NCBI RefSeq assembly: GCF_042242105.1 | Contig: NC_092020.1 | Span: 1,849,001 to 1,913,000, forward strand | DNA: 64,000 nt | DNA from: Pempheris klunzingeri | Lineage: Eukaryota > Chordata > Actinopteri > Acropomatiformes > Pempheridae | Direction: 5' to 3' | Part shown: piece after piece, positions 50,601 through 64,000 of the stretch | How positions within the stretch are numbered: position 1 is the first letter of the stretch | Layout of the letters: each line of letters begins with the position of its first letter | Translations under genes and position numbers: made by a program | The notes under the pieces: generated by a model | Told to the model about the DNA's origin: nothing | Database searches by the model: none | What the model saw: the letters and a program-made list of their open reading frames with translations, nothing else

Positions 50601-53600
50601 ACTGCAGCACAGCTTGGCGGGAGATTCTGAAAGTGTATACTTGTATTTTACAGCAATTAGCCAGGTGTGTTTAGGTGTGAAAGTGGGAAGAGTTTTGAGC
50701 ACTCTGCAATTTCTTTTCTGTTCATTCTTCATACAGCTACGTCTGCCACTGTGTTGAATACTAAACTGCTCATCATTAACAGATTTGAGGAAAAACTTTG
50801 CGTTTAGTGTTTGCTTTAATCTGCATTTGTTGGCTCACAGATATCTGAGGAGTCACATAAGGAGTTTTGTTTTACACCTACATTCCTGCTCTTACTTTTC
50901 ATCTAACAAATAGGAGCCTCAGTGGTTTTTGATCCACTTCATTGCTCTGCTTTGTCAGCAAACGCTTCTTCAGCACTTCCTGCAGCTGCTTCACAATAAA
51001 AGCCTTCAGGGGACATAATCAATTTTGTAGTCAAATCTATTTTCTTGTTGCCTGAATTGCTCTACATACGTCTATCATTCTGCTTTCTACTGAAATCGCA
51101 CAGGATAAAAACCTTAATGAAGGCTAACCAAAGGTTTGAAACATTAAAACCTGTAACTAATGTATGGATTTTTTATGTGATTGTAGAATCTTGAAAATAT
51201 ATTTTGTTGAAAAATTTAACAACCTTAGTAAGAATTGTGGCTGCTTCATTATTAAAATGGAGCAATTCTTATAAAGGAATTACACTGGAAATCAATGGCT
51301 ACTTATTAACTCCACTAACTAAACTTTAATTAACATAACGTCCTCTGATAACAGTCTTTTCATTTTCCCAATAATTACATGATTCTTTCCAGGAAACTTC
51401 CTTGGAAATTATGGACCCAAGACATGAAGCAGTCCGTTTTATCCCTTAACATGAAGGTCTAAATGCTAAATCAAGGCCGCTCCATGCTGCAAGAAATATA
51501 AGTTCAGTGGAGACATGCTGAATATTTTTTTTATTTTCTTGGAATAACCTCATAAAATAACCACTATATATATATTTTATTTTGACTGTAGATTGTTCTT
51601 ACACCACCGAACTCCCTAATATTCCTAGAATAAAAAAAATACAAGCACTTGGCCTCAGTATTCCAGATGGTTGTTAGGGTCCCCAGATCGGACTCTACAC
51701 TAGCCTAAATCAGAATTTTTCAAATCCTTCACATAGGGGTTTTAAAATGGCATTGGAAGGCTTTTCCTACTAAGCAGCTGTACCAAGTGATGAATCGTAG
51801 CTCCAAGATTATCCACTGTGGGCCAATCTGGTAATACTGTTGAAACTGTAACAGTTGGGCATTTGTGCTGCATTTCTTTGTGGGCAGATGATAGTGAGAT
51901 CTCTATCTGAATAGGTACGCAGTACACAAATCTCCAACAGTAACCCCAGAGCTGCACAGGTTCCTCGTATTTCCTGTTCGTAATACAACTCTCAGCCTCT
52001 GTCGGACAGCATCTCGCCTCATCTTCAATTCAGGTAGTTTGAAACTCATTAATTGATTGAGTGGCAGCCTTGCACCTGAGATAATACTTCATTTGTAACA
52101 TATAGATGCTAATTTCAAATAAAGTTCAAGTGTCGAACTGCAATTTCATCCTTTCAGTCTGCAGCAACAGGTAGCCTCTCTGTTCAGTTATTAAGCAAAT
52201 CTGTACATTGTAATTTGGCGTAGAATTTCCTGTGCTGCTGAAGGAAATTGTCCTCAAGTTGTGAAATAGCACATTGGTAATGTTGGTCTCTGACAGTCGC
52301 ATTCGATTTGGTGACTCACTCTCTTTTACCACTGAAAGGATCTATAGCTTATGTTACTTCTCTAAGCTAAAAATCTATTACAGCCTTGCGGGCCTGAGAG
52401 CTAAAGATTTAGTCTTTTTGTCAGGTTGCACAATGTTGGCCCTTTATAGTAGAGGTTTCTGCTTGTCAGCATGTTTGCTGAAGTTCCTCTCATTGGGGAT
52501 TTCATTGTGCTCAGACTATGCAAATTTCACAGCTAAGGCTAACGCATTTGCACTGCCCAGAATTGAATGTCTTGGTAGGCGGACTACAGCTTGTGACTGC
52601 AAGTGCACATGTTCATACACATACACACACTCACAGTGGACAGTTGAACATTACAACACGTTGCAACACTTACAGCACATTATGCCAGTGACGGGGATCC
52701 AGATGGCATACATGCATCCCATTCTCTATATCACATTGTTATAGGCTCTCACCAAACAAATCACACTAGCTTAGTTCTAGTCCAAGTAATTGGACTGATG
52801 TTTTTCCTATGCGACACTTCTTATCACACACTGAAAAAATTATTTTCCTCCCAAATCTTTTTGTCTGTAAGCACAGACTGTAGCAAGCAGGCTCTGAGTA
52901 AACAGAATGATATATTCCTAGAAGCCTATAATCACTCAGTAAACAAGTATTTTTACTCTCTGTGCAGATGAGGTGGTTATATCAGAATTAAGTGAGCACA
53001 CAGTCACACATTTCCTATTTCAGAATAATGTATAAGTTTCAAAAACATCACCTGAAACAGTCTGACACACCTGCTAATGTTCCCTTCTCGCTGCAGAGGA
53101 TGTACATAAATCACATGTTATGCAAACTTGTGAAATTAATGAGGAATGAGACGGTGCTCTCAAGCATGTTGTGGCTTCATAGCAGTTCCACAGTTTGTTT
53201 CTGTTGCTCATGCAGAGGCACTGGCCGCTTTTCTCTCAGCAGAGATAAACAGATGTACGGATACTGATGCACTGACCTAGCTAGCCACAGAGGTGAGCTG
53301 TCAGCAACAACAAGCAAACACATAGTGCTAATGGTCATCACTAAAGGGCAAAGTTCAGCTAATTACACCATAGTTGTTCATCTGGCAGACAAACGTGGAA
53401 ACAACAGTCTATTTAACAACGCATCCAGCCGGCCGTGTTGCCTAGTGTGGAATGCATAATGAATAATGAACACTTATACAGTCTGGGTTAAAATAAAGAA
53501 ACAAATAACAATGTTCAGAGAAGAAGGCGAAAAGACAGAACAGACAGTGCAAATGAAAAGATGGATGGACATAATGAAATGTGAAAATAGCACAAGGGAA

Positions 53601-56600
53601 ACGAGTGAGTGGTGGCAGAAATTGGGCCAATGTGTGTGGAACAACAGGGAATAAAGGGAGGGTGAGGGAGAGAGAGAGAGAGAGAGAAGGTGTGAGAGGA
53701 GGAGGGCGGTCATTGGAGATGTGGAGATGGGTGGAGGAGGAGGGGGAGAGATGAGCCCCCAGTGCTCAGCTGTCAGTGCTTCCTCTGCAGGTGGGGCAGG
53801 AGGAGTGCCAAGTCCCTCTCTCCCACTCACACAGACACCCATGCATCACTCTATAATGGATGCTTTACACTGGTGCCAGAGAGAGAAAGACCGAGGCAGA
53901 GAGAGGGAGACATGGTGAGAAGACGAAAAAGAGAGACATGGGGGAGGGTGGGTACTGGAAAAAGAAAGAAACTGCTATGAGGTACAGGGAAAAGGAGCTG
54001 ATGAAAATGCCTCAGAGATTAAGGTAGTGGAGTCATGGCAAGAGTAGAGGAAAATTCGTGGACAGACAGACAGATTGAAACCTCCATCAAGTCATTAGAC
54101 CAATCAAGACAGGAAACAGACGAGACAGTCTGGGGGCAATATGATGCAGCTATTGGTTTAATTGATCTAAAGCCTAACAGGATCAAAGAATGGTGAGGCA
54201 CAGCCTGGAGCTGCAGCCACCGTTCCCCCTCCACCACTACTGTCACTGTCCATTAGGATGCGTATGAATGCGCCCTTGATAATGATGTATCAAGAATGAT
54301 TCATAGACGCCATCTACCTGAACTAATGACTTGCCAGCATCTTCACTGGGGATTGCAGGTCATCAACAGATGACATATTCAGTAGTCACCTCGTTCATCA
54401 GCTGCGATTAGATTCCAAAAGCAATCTCGGCGATACATCACCAGATGGGTCTCATTGTATTGTCTTGGAGAATATTGCTGAGACAGCCCATGTGTGCCAC
54501 ATGTCGCTCAAGCTGCCAAAGCCCATTCGTACAGTTGTGAATCTGGGGCTACAGGTATATGTGATGCACTGAGCTATTGCCTTGGTTGATGGAGGCATGG
54601 ATTTACCAAAGTACTCAATTATCCTCTGCCTCTTTCTCTGACCTGCTGCTCCGCTCTTTAACACCTATAACTCCATGCTTTATAGGCTCAAGTACCTGCT
54701 GCAAGCAGAGACAGACTGATGGCTGAACTACCTGAATGAACTGCCTTCACTGTTTTCGGGCCATTTGTCAATTCTTCGTTCCTCTGCTTTCTTCTGGCTT
54801 GGGATAGGTAAAGCTGCATTTCTCTGATGGACAGCCCAACTGGATATTATTTTCTAGAGTGTAACCTCAAACTGGCTCTGACCTCGGTGGAGTCATCTTT
54901 ACACTAATAACACCTCACACCCTCCCACCTAACATTACTCTGCGGGTCCTCCTTTTTACTTCTGCTCAATAGAACTTTGGCTCCATTTCCTCTTTGCAAC
55001 GCTGAATACTGAAGAGAAAAAAGCTATTTGCTACCTGAATTAGGCCATTTCCAGTTTCATTCAAGTTCAAAAAGGAGTAATACCTTTTAGTTAGTGAATA
55101 ATCCTCCATCTTTGTTTTGTAAAAGTAAAGCAATTTTGCTTTGCTGTACAAAGTCAAAGACATTGCCGCTCAAAGAGTGACTGAAAAATGCCACATAGGC
55201 CACTTGTTAAAAGCACTTTGCTTTTTCCACACAATGACGGCCACACTATATGGCATGTAACAAAGCCGAGTAGTCAGCGTAAATAAATACAAGCATTCTT
55301 GCTCCGCAGAGATGGCATCCCCCTGGTTTAATTATCGCTCTTGTCAATCGAGGTGGAAGAATACGGCACCTGACAAGGCGCGTCCCCATTCTCTCATCTC
55401 GCATAGGCCTTTTTCACACCCTGAGATGCACAGACACCCTTCAGCAAACAGCCAAATCAAACCTTGAGATGGAGGCATTCCGTTGCCCCAAACACCCAGG
55501 TAACTTTACAGTGTCGAGTTGCTGAATGCCTTTGACACCTCAGAAATGGGGTCTATTCAACTTCGACAATTGTCCCTGGTTCCTCTCAAGCACTAGACAT
55601 TTGCACAACAATGGCAGCTGCATCGTGTATGAATAACATCCCAGGGATGTGGTTATGCAGCTATCTTTCCCGGTGACTCCAATTCACATTCCTGCACTTG
55701 CAAGGTGCCTTTATTTGATGCTAAACTCCACAGGCGATGGATGGCTGCTACAGGATGCCTGAGCCCACAGAAATGAAGTCAACACTGAGTGTGGATGGAT
55801 CACACCTCCAGATCTGTACGCTGAGAGCTCAGCACAGGGACATTATGGAGTGGGGGAGTGCAGGCCTGTAGGCCATTCCACAAGGAGAACCTCCCATGGG
55901 CCTCATTTCAGAGAGGAAACCCACACGTTATTTTCAAAGGTCATACCCAGATGTAACATTACAGTTAAAGCAGTGATGTAGTGTAACACTCACACACTCT
56001 TCATCTACAAGGCCTGTTGCCATATTGAGTCTCAACTCTGTAAGATACAGTAATTTGGAGCAACATTTATATTAGCCTTAGATTACGTGTCGATATCTCA
56101 AGATACAGCAATGAATGACTACAAAAGTTCTCAAGGCTCAGCACATCCTCACAATTCCCAGCAGCTACGCTACAACAGCATTTGTGTTGTTCCCTCTGAG
56201 GACAACTACAATCCTGCATGTACTTGGTAAATGATTGTCAGAGCAGAGGTTAGAGGCTCATGGCAATGCACGCTTTGAATCCCACAACGGCAGCACTGTA
56301 TCAGCAAGATTGACAGAGGCAGATTGATTCGAGGTCCAATAAACATTGTTGTCAGTCTTATTTCCTTCCTGTATAGGTCCACGAGTTAAGTACATGCCAG
56401 AAACAGCTCAGTAGTCATTGGCACTGATTTGTGCAGTGGAATCTCAAGAGGGTCCAGACAAAACCTTACAGGGAGCTTTTCCCCAAACTTCAATGTGAAG
56501 ACAAACAGGTGGAGGTACTCATTAAAATGATGAGCAACTGACAATAATTCACCCTGCCATGTCACAAGCAAGGTATAAAGGAAGTCTGGCACATGTTTAG

Positions 56601-59159
56601 GGCTGCAATATTATTGTGATTACTGATAAAGCAAATAGCTCCATCAAATATGAGAAAATACAAAAATATCGGCAAATGTACATCAGCAAATAACATTACT
56701 AACATTTGCTGATCTAAAATCAGTGGATTTATTTTTTTTTGCATTTTGCTTTACAAATTAATTAAATGATTATTTGTTGATTATAAAAATAGTTGCCAGT
56801 TAATTTACATTACATTACATAGTGCTTTAAATATCATACATCGCACTCACACTAATATACAGAGCTCTTTCACATGTTGAATATAGGACACCTATATTAT
56901 CGATGGATAAAAGGACATAACTTAATACAAAATAAAAATAGATAGAAATAGATAAAAATGACCAAATTAAATGCACTTTATCTTATCAGCAATTCAAGTT
57001 TGTGAGGTGACATATAATTTATAATTTATTATATACTACCAAATGAATTATACTTTCATCAACTCTGTTTTATCATTTGACCTAATCCTCTAATAAGTGC
57101 AGTTCTAAATTTCTGACGTATGATGTACAGCAATAACGGTAACAACTGTCTCGTTCACTAAGATGCGTGTGTTTCAGATATTAGAGCTTTTCCTTGCCAG
57201 CCATTTTGCCCTCAGATGATTCACCGACTTGACCATACTTGATCATCAAGGACATGACAGTTTGTGTGTCACTGTAATCATTACAACACAATCAAGCCAC
57301 TCTAACAGAGACTCCAGTTTCTCACCCAATCAGCTGGAGGAAACTGTACAGTAATACATCAAGTCCTGTGACTTCCAAGGCACATCCTGTCCAAGACTGG
57401 ATGAATCATAAATTCCAGTCAGAACATCCACAGCAAGTAGTTCACTATAAAGAGCAGCTATTAATAAAGTTAATACTTCAGATTTGATTTGAGAAAAATG
57501 TCCTGCCATGCCATTTGGGTTTTTCAATCTGTCTGATCCTCGATTTCTTCACATCCCATGATGCATTCCTCTACTAAATCACTGACGATACTATCCTTCA
57601 CACTAAATTGATATAAAAACTTGTTACCCTTTGCTGAAAACCTAGTACCTGTCACACTGCCCTCTTAATACTCATGGTTCAAGAGGTTTCAGTGTTTGCT
57701 AGGTGGTGTCTTGCATTAAAAAAAACCTTGGTAGTCATTGCACTGCTGTAATAAAACCCAGGCATTTAACATGCACATTTATGGTCCTCAATAACCCAGA
57801 AGTCTTAATAAAAATGAAAGCTGACATTGGCATGAAGGATCCTCCACACTAGCTGTCTTTAATGTCCAAGACGTTCCATTAAAAGGGGAGCACTTCCTCA
57901 GAAGCGGAGCTTTTATCCTGATTGCTTACAGGAAGAGAGGGGAAAAAAAAGAAACCAAACGACCTTCAGCGGCTTTACAACTAGGTCTTCCCTCATGTGT
58001 GCCCCGTGAATAGACACGCTTGCATGCGCATAACATGGACAGCTGGCATACACACACTGATGCAGACACATGTGCGTAGATATATAGTGTGTTTTCTGTA
58101 GGTTGTGAAGGGAAAGCAGCTATAACAACTCTCTTAATCACATGCACAAAGAGATATATGTTCAAATACACATGTCTGAGTCATTAACTACTTGGTATTC
58201 TGTTCATGTACGGATGAGCCATCTCACTTTTTATATCATAATGATTATTAGGAGATAGGAAAAAAGCCAAATCTGCATGTTCAATTAGTGCCTGCGCGAT
58301 GCCAGATAGATAATACATGGGACTGGCTAATGTCCTTGCTTCTGAACTTCTTCAGCCGTTTTCTGTTTGAAGCTGGAGAAAAAGAAGATGGGGACAGAGA
58401 TTTCCCTCTGTGGGAACACAACTGTTGAGCTACATTTAATAAGCTGGTCAAATACACTCTCCTGCCGAGAGAGACTGCGTTTTTAATGACCATTCTGCTT
58501 CCAAAGTCTCAGATGTGCTGCTAGATTACTTGCCACATAGCAGACAAGGCAGCCATCTTATTAATAGCAACGCACCACACATGCTGCAGACTTGGGAGCA
58601 GAAACCCAGAGAGGGGGAAAGCGAGAGAGATGCACTGGCACATGGAGAGAAAGTGTGTGTCCCTTGCATGCTTTTACTGTCTGTGAAGGCAGGGAGACAG
58701 ATGGGTGCAGTGAGGAGGAGATTAGATGGAGGAGGCTGGGCAGGGACACGGGTCTAAAAAATCCAGCCCTCACGAGAGGACATCCAGGCCAGCCTCCACC
58801 CAGGCCAGAAGGGGGAAGGCTCGGTGATGGATGTACCCTCTGACTGGAGCCCTCGGCACGCCCACATGGAGACGACACCAAGGCCAGGCCAGAGGAGCAA
58901 GCAATCAAAGAGAGAGGCCGGAGGGCTAGGATGATATAGGAGGATCCAGCTTATTAAATAGGCTTCAGGAGGAGCATGGAGCATCTGAAGTAAGTTGTCA
59001 CTCTGCCACCAACAGGCATAAAAGGAGCCTCTGTTAGATGGAAAGTCTATGCACTGTAGGCAGTGGTGACAGACTGTGTACAGTAAGAGTGGGAATACTG
59101 TCATTAAATACACCGACACACCAGGGAGCTCCAGAACAGTGTGTCATCGCTGATTTACT

Positions 59160-59160
<1 letters not shown>

Positions 59161-59191
<31 letters not shown>
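59161..59191. repeat. Poly-T tract
   Basis: T-rich run with three C interruptions at its left end and about twenty uninterrupted T residues; no retroelement body recognised beside it. Confidence 0.9.
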
Positions 59192-61462
59192 ACCTGGGCC
59201 TTGTTATCCTGCATTTGAGCAGCAGTCAAAGGAAAATGTTTGTGTGCAAATGCGAGCATATGGTGCATGTAGACATGTGCATCGCATGCTAGTTTCTATA
59301 TCGTATCCTCCCTCATGCTACTCCTGGATTCAAAGATCACATTCAATGTGACACCACTACCTCCATTTCTACAGATAGAGTATGAATTTTTATTTGTAAG
59401 CAAGTTGGAAAAAAACAAAATCATATCAGTAGGTGAGGTGGGCCAATGATATATTGTTTACAATCTTGTTCCCTGACTTAATTTCCATTCAGAGTGCAAA
59501 GTAGGAAACTCAATATAAGGCGCTCTGCCTGACATGGATAGGAAATGATTACACAAAGCCATTACCAGAGGCCACCTGAAACCAGGTGTGCTTATGCCAC
59601 AGTGTATAATTCATTTGATTATAGATTTTTAGTTCAATTTTCACTGCTATGCGGATCCAGACACTTTGATTCCTTTCTTGTTTATTGCGTTGTCTTAGCA
59701 ACAAGGCCATCCTACCAGTTTTCACTTCAACAGTTAAGACTATAGGAGAGGGGGAGGATGAGGAGTGGAGGGGTAGAGTACAGCGGAGACTGTGAAAGCA
59801 GGTGCAAAAAAGACATTTCTTCACTTGGATTTCCTGTCACATTCTGCAGCCCACTCCAGTCCTAAACTTTATATAATTACAACAATCTGTGCTCCGAGAG
59901 AGACTGTGTGAAATCTGATTGCCATTGGTAACATTCGCAGCAAGAGTCCTGGCGTGATAGAAGGCTTCCTGTTTCAATTTCCTAGGATCCCTCAAGTTTT
60001 ACTGGCTCTTTTTTTATCCCATCAGTGGGGCATACATTTCCATTCGGGGGAAAAAACAGACCCGGTAATATCCAATTTACTAGGAGGCAGAGGAGATGGT
60101 TTCACTGGCAGTATAATAACATGCTACATGGAGCGTAGCATTATGGAGTATGAATAAAAAAGGCATTTATGGTAAAAATTCAATCCAAAAGCAGTCATCA
60201 TTCATTGGAGGAAATCAAGGCAATTAGTAACACTTAAATGCAAATTGGAGAACGCAAAACACATCACAAATCCCTGAAACTGTAATGGGGACCACAGGAG
60301 AGCAGCCCAAATGACCGCTTTCGAATGCACATTGGAGATTTTACTCTTCCTAGTGACAAGAACAAAAATCCTGCGTGTATGAGTGTCAGTCACTGTGTGT
60401 GTGATGGCGAGCCTCCTGACCACAGTATTACTTAAGACCACTTCTCTATTTAATGCCACAGTGATTCCTTTAATGTAATTCACTTCCGTGTAATGTACAG
60501 TAAAAGCACCGTGTTACATTTCCAACCATGTGTGTCCAAAGCAGCATGTTTGTGGCTTGTTAACATGTTCACAAGCAGGTTATGTGAGCGTGGTAGAATG
60601 TACAGATTTCTCATTTGGAGAAATTACTACCACATAAACGGTGCATTAAAAACACAGCAACAACACCTTAACATGCTGATAACCTGTCATGTACACAACA
60701 TTATTTAAATGCTAAACAGCCGGCTTTTAAATGGACGGACAAATACACCACTGACTGTAATAATTCCAGGCTAAGGATGATGTGGTGTCCATGTGGTTCT
60801 GTAGGATGCAATTTGTTGATGGAGCTCAATAGAAATACTTAAGCCAAAGCACTTCCTGCAAGAACTTACCTATGCGCAGTCAGCCTCCAACTTAATTCAA
60901 TGATGCATTAGAGGACAGTGAGTATGAGGGATGTTTATTGCATGTCCAGGATAAGCGCACATGCTGCATGTAGTATTAAAGACATGGCCAACATGGGCAA
61001 TAAATCATCATGAAGTGGTATGAATGTAGCCGGCAGATAAACAACATCACTTACAAAGAGAACAGTGAGAGTGTGTGTGTGTCATTTAGCATGACTGTGG
61101 CTGCCACTAAAAAGCTCCCCCTTGTACACCATGTCTTTTTTTATCTTGCTTACAAGACATATTATACCTACGTGTTTGTTTCTGACATTGGGAGGGATAC
61201 TAGCAAACCAGCAGAGTACATCAAGATTCACATACGGTACGAAATCTACTATGGAATTTCAATTTCCAGGTGGGAATGAACATAGAAATCATTTAAATGC
61301 AAACTCCTGTTTCCTAAAACATTTGTTATGCTGTATAGTACAGTGGACTACATTACTCAGTAACTCGCTGGCTGCATCGCCAGTTTCTAATATCAAGCAG
61401 CCTACACACCAGCAGGCATGAGCTCCACAGCTGTATCACCCCTCCCCCCCTCTGTACTGTAC

Positions 61463-61648
61463 CTTCAGAGTGGTGGGAGAGGGTGAGCAGGCTGACGCAG
61501 GAAGCTCCGATCCCAGAACCGAACACAGTGATGCGGTTGGAGTCTCCTCCGAAGAAGCCGATGTTCTCGCTGATCCACCTTAAAGCCTGGATCTGGTCCA
61601 GGAGTCCGTAGTTCCCTTTAGCAGCCTGGTCACCAGTACTGAGGAAGC
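61463..61648 (-). CDS. nlgn3: Neuroligin-3, 186-nt exon with the mutated nucleophile elbow
   Basis: The minus-strand acceptor TTGTAG precedes GCTTCCTCAGTAC; the donor after TCTGAAG is GTACAG. The exon is 186 nt, phase 1 at both ends, encoding about 62 residues. [20 protein letters not shown] and [16 protein letters not shown] are standard cholinesterase-fold sequence. The elbow reads FGSGIGAS where active esterases have FGESAGA: the catalytic Ser is Gly (about 61512-61514). This loss is characteristic of neuroligins and confirms the family. Exons encoding the signal peptide and the first 230 or so residues are not in the remaining 2.35 kb and must lie beyond 64000. Confidence 0.96.
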
Positions 61649-61687
61649 CTACAACACACGCACACGCACATAGACACACACGCATAT
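61649..61687 (-). promoter_or_regulatory. nlgn3: UG-repeat splice acceptor tract of the nlgn3 186-nt exon
   Basis: Immediately upstream of the exon on the transcript strand, the usual pyrimidine tract is replaced by alternating U/G sequence (GUGUGUCUAUGUGCGUGUGC, then GUGUUGUAG). It is an unusual acceptor; UG repeats are the known binding sequence of TDP-43 and CELF proteins. Confidence 0.55.
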
Positions 61688-64000
61688 AGATTAAGACTAT
61701 TCAAAAGCCCACCTAGAGTCAGCTACTGAAATAAATCACGTTGTTATGCATATCTAAATGTGGACTTGACCAAAATAAAAAAGTATGTGGTCTGCAACCT
61801 GCACATGCAATATGCCATGGCTATTTATTTTCCACATGCACCTGCAGGATAAAAGGTCATCTGCAATGACTAAACCCATCCCAGGTTTCTGAGAAGAACC
61901 ATCATGCCAGGTGACAGCAGCGGTGAAATCATGACTTATTGGACGACACGGCTGTTGGTAAAATAGGTGTGCGTGTAACCACATGTCATCTGCACCTTAT
62001 GGGAAATCAATGACATGTCACTCTGGGTGAACACCCATCATCAGACATATTGAACAGTCCTGATGAAAACCTTACAAATCCATGAAAAGTCCACAGATGG
62101 ACCGAAAAAGACGCGATAATAAGATTTACAATATTATTGCCCTCCATATGGACTGCGACCTCATTATATATCACAGCTACCAACTTCCTCTGACATATTT
62201 CGATTCTCTCTCACACCCTAAACATTCACAACAGGCACTATCTGAGCACATTTTCTTCCGTGTCTGTGTAATCTGCGATGTGATGTCTGAGTTGGACAGT
62301 GAGTCTCTCTTGGGTACATCAGAGCTCATGTTAACACACCACCCTCTTCCAGCTGCTCTCCAGGGCCTAAGCCCTGCTGAATGATGGGTAATCGAGAGTC
62401 GTGGGAGAAGATCAAAGGCACGCAATCCCAGAAAGTCCCCACGGTGGACTCAGTGTCCATCAAACCCTTGAGCATGCATGCGAGGTGACAACTAGGAGAC
62501 ATGCGTGGAAACCAAGACCCCCCCTCTCTTTAGTGGCGACACTGCCAAACATTTCACAAGCAATAAATGTGTTGGTGGTGAATGCTTGTGAAGCCTCCAG
62601 TCAGCATCTCAACATTGTTTCTAACATCTATTTCATGGTCTGTGCTTCCATATAATGATGAGCTCTCTGTGTTGAAGTCCTAAGGGGGGAAAAAGGGAAT
62701 ACTTCTGATTTCAGCAATTCAAGGTGTGTTTTTTTGACTCAGGTCAGCACAGCAATGCTCACTTTAGATAAACACAGATCAGAAAGCAGCTGCTCTGGGC
62801 TCATTAGGTGTTTGTGGAATGTACGTACAAAAACTATGCATGTCTGCCAATCCCTATTTCCTGTCTTTGTGTGAATCAGCGACTACAGGGCACAGCCTCC
62901 TGCCCCACCCCCTACAGCGCGTCCGCCTCACCCAGAGTGCCTGTTGGCAGCGACAAAGAGGGTGGGCAGGGGAAAGGCCAGGCCTGATCATCGATAGGAG
63001 AGAGGCGGTGGCACAGGAAGCAAAGCAGCAGACAAATGGATCAACAGATGGTCTCCTTCAGACGCATCCCTGAGGATGACAGAGCAGCAGGGCACATGCA
63101 GAGAGAGAGAGAGTGAAAGAGACAGGCAGAGGAACAGAGACGGACACAGACAGAGAGAGGAGAGAGGAGGACTCCAATTGAAGAGCTTTTCTTTTTCTCT
63201 TGCGGCTCCTCCTCGCGTTCCGTCATAACTAAAGGACAACAGCTTTTACAACCCTCTCCCGGGTGCTATGAGGAGAGAGGAGACGTGACTCTCCCAGAAT
63301 AACCCTCATTTGCGAAATGGTTCACTCTTCACCAAGTGTATGTCAGATGCGTTAAGAAATGTCCGGAGACTGGCGAGTGAAAGGCATTCTGTGCAACTGT
63401 TAGCCTAATTGAAAAGATATAGTAAACATTATTCATTTGGCATTATATTATGAGGAATTACTAAATGATAAAATGTAAATCATTAGAGCTGGATCCCCAG
63501 CTGGCACAATAAAGCAGTGCTCAGTGCTCAGTCTTTGGTGACTTTTTGTTTAGCCACGTTGATTCCTCTGCATCTATAAATGAAACTGGTCATTAAAATG
63601 TAGGGGTAGAATCCAATATCTTAGACAACAAGACATGCTGCAGGCACCGTTCAAAAATACATCTAATATAGCTGCTGGTTACATTTTAATTGGAAAGGTG
63701 ACAGGAAGTATTTTCTTTGGAAAACAATTAAGATAGCGAAGTAATTGTTTTTATGCTTGGCTATTTCTATTTTTACATTTATAGGAGGCTGTTCATTGTG
63801 TTTATGTTTGTGCTCTGGAGGTGTTTGGTCTTTTTTGTTTCATGACTATTTCTTTATGTTCATCACCTGTGTACCACCGCTGGGCTTTCTGTTTGCTTTG
63901 CTGGAATAAGGTCCAAGAACTGTTTAAGTAATGACACATAAAACACACTACATATTTTCTATTTATCTCTTGTTTGATTTACCTAAATTTCTGAAGCTGC
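61649..64000 (-). other. nlgn3: nlgn3 intron, upstream part (continues beyond the window)
   Basis: Intron sequence 5' of the 186-nt exon. I looked for the preceding exon (encoding the HGGSYMEGTGN-type segment) and did not find it. A GA-rich stretch occurs at 63.10-63.17 kb. No other gene recognised. Confidence 0.7.

Noticed and set aside
62000..64000. Possible additional nlgn3 exon upstream of the 186-nt exon
   Set aside because: No minus-strand stretch resembles the expected HGGSYMEGTGN region or ends in a phase-matching donor, so the preceding exon is outside the window.

Overview
This is a piece of a vertebrate chromosome, almost certainly from a teleost fish and probably a percomorph. 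The genes have spliced GT-AG exons, the intergenic and intronic DNA is full of (CA)n/(GT)n and (GA)n microsatellites, and decayed interspersed repeats of kinds common in percomorph genomes are present. Nothing prokaryotic, phage-like or CRISPR-like was found. The organism call is inferred from sequence style and protein similarity only.

Three protein-coding genes are supported. (1) A protocadherin-20-like gene on the minus strand (coding 6915 down to 3851) has a tiny 24-nt first coding exon and one very large exon; together they encode 851 residues with seven extracellular cadherin repeats, one membrane segment and a short tail. (2) An RGCC (RGC-32)-like gene on the plus strand (8469 to 11513) has five coding exons that join to 112 residues. 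Its first and last coding exons hold only 22 and 8 coding nt, and all four introns are phase 1. It lies head-to-head with the protocadherin gene and has a visible CCAAT/TATA-type promoter. (3) The 3' three-quarters of neuroligin-3 (nlgn3) is on the minus strand. Three coding exons lie at 61648-61463, 34736-33947 and 24582-23727, separated by introns of about 26.7 kb and 9.4 kb. Its 5' exons (signal peptide and first part of the esterase-like domain) lie beyond the right edge.

Layout: 1-3.6 kb, 3' flank of the protocadherin gene; 3.6-6.9 kb, pcdh20-like; 6.9-8.4 kb, divergent intergenic region; 8.4-12.1 kb, rgcc-like; 12.1-22.2 kb, gene-free spacer between convergent 3' ends, with microsatellites and a decayed repeat; 22.2-23.7 kb, probable nlgn3 3' UTR; 23.7-64 kb, nlgn3 exons and large introns. 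The introns hold a 323-bp element with terminal inverted repeats and an internal hairpin, a second decayed interspersed repeat, a G-quadruplex-type G tract and a long purine tract.

Two of the genes encode neuronal or cell-adhesion surface proteins: neuroligin-3 is a postsynaptic neurexin receptor, and protocadherin-20 is an adhesion molecule expressed in brain. The RGCC-like protein is a small cell-cycle or signalling regulator. The most interesting points are the pairing of an RGCC-like and a PCDH20-like gene beside nlgn3 (a candidate whole-genome-duplication copy of the human chromosome 13 pair), a neuroligin exon whose acceptor has a UG-repeat tract instead of a normal polypyrimidine tract, and the apparent loss of the CDK1 target Thr-Pro in the RGCC-like protein. 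I found no convincing new multi-gene system.
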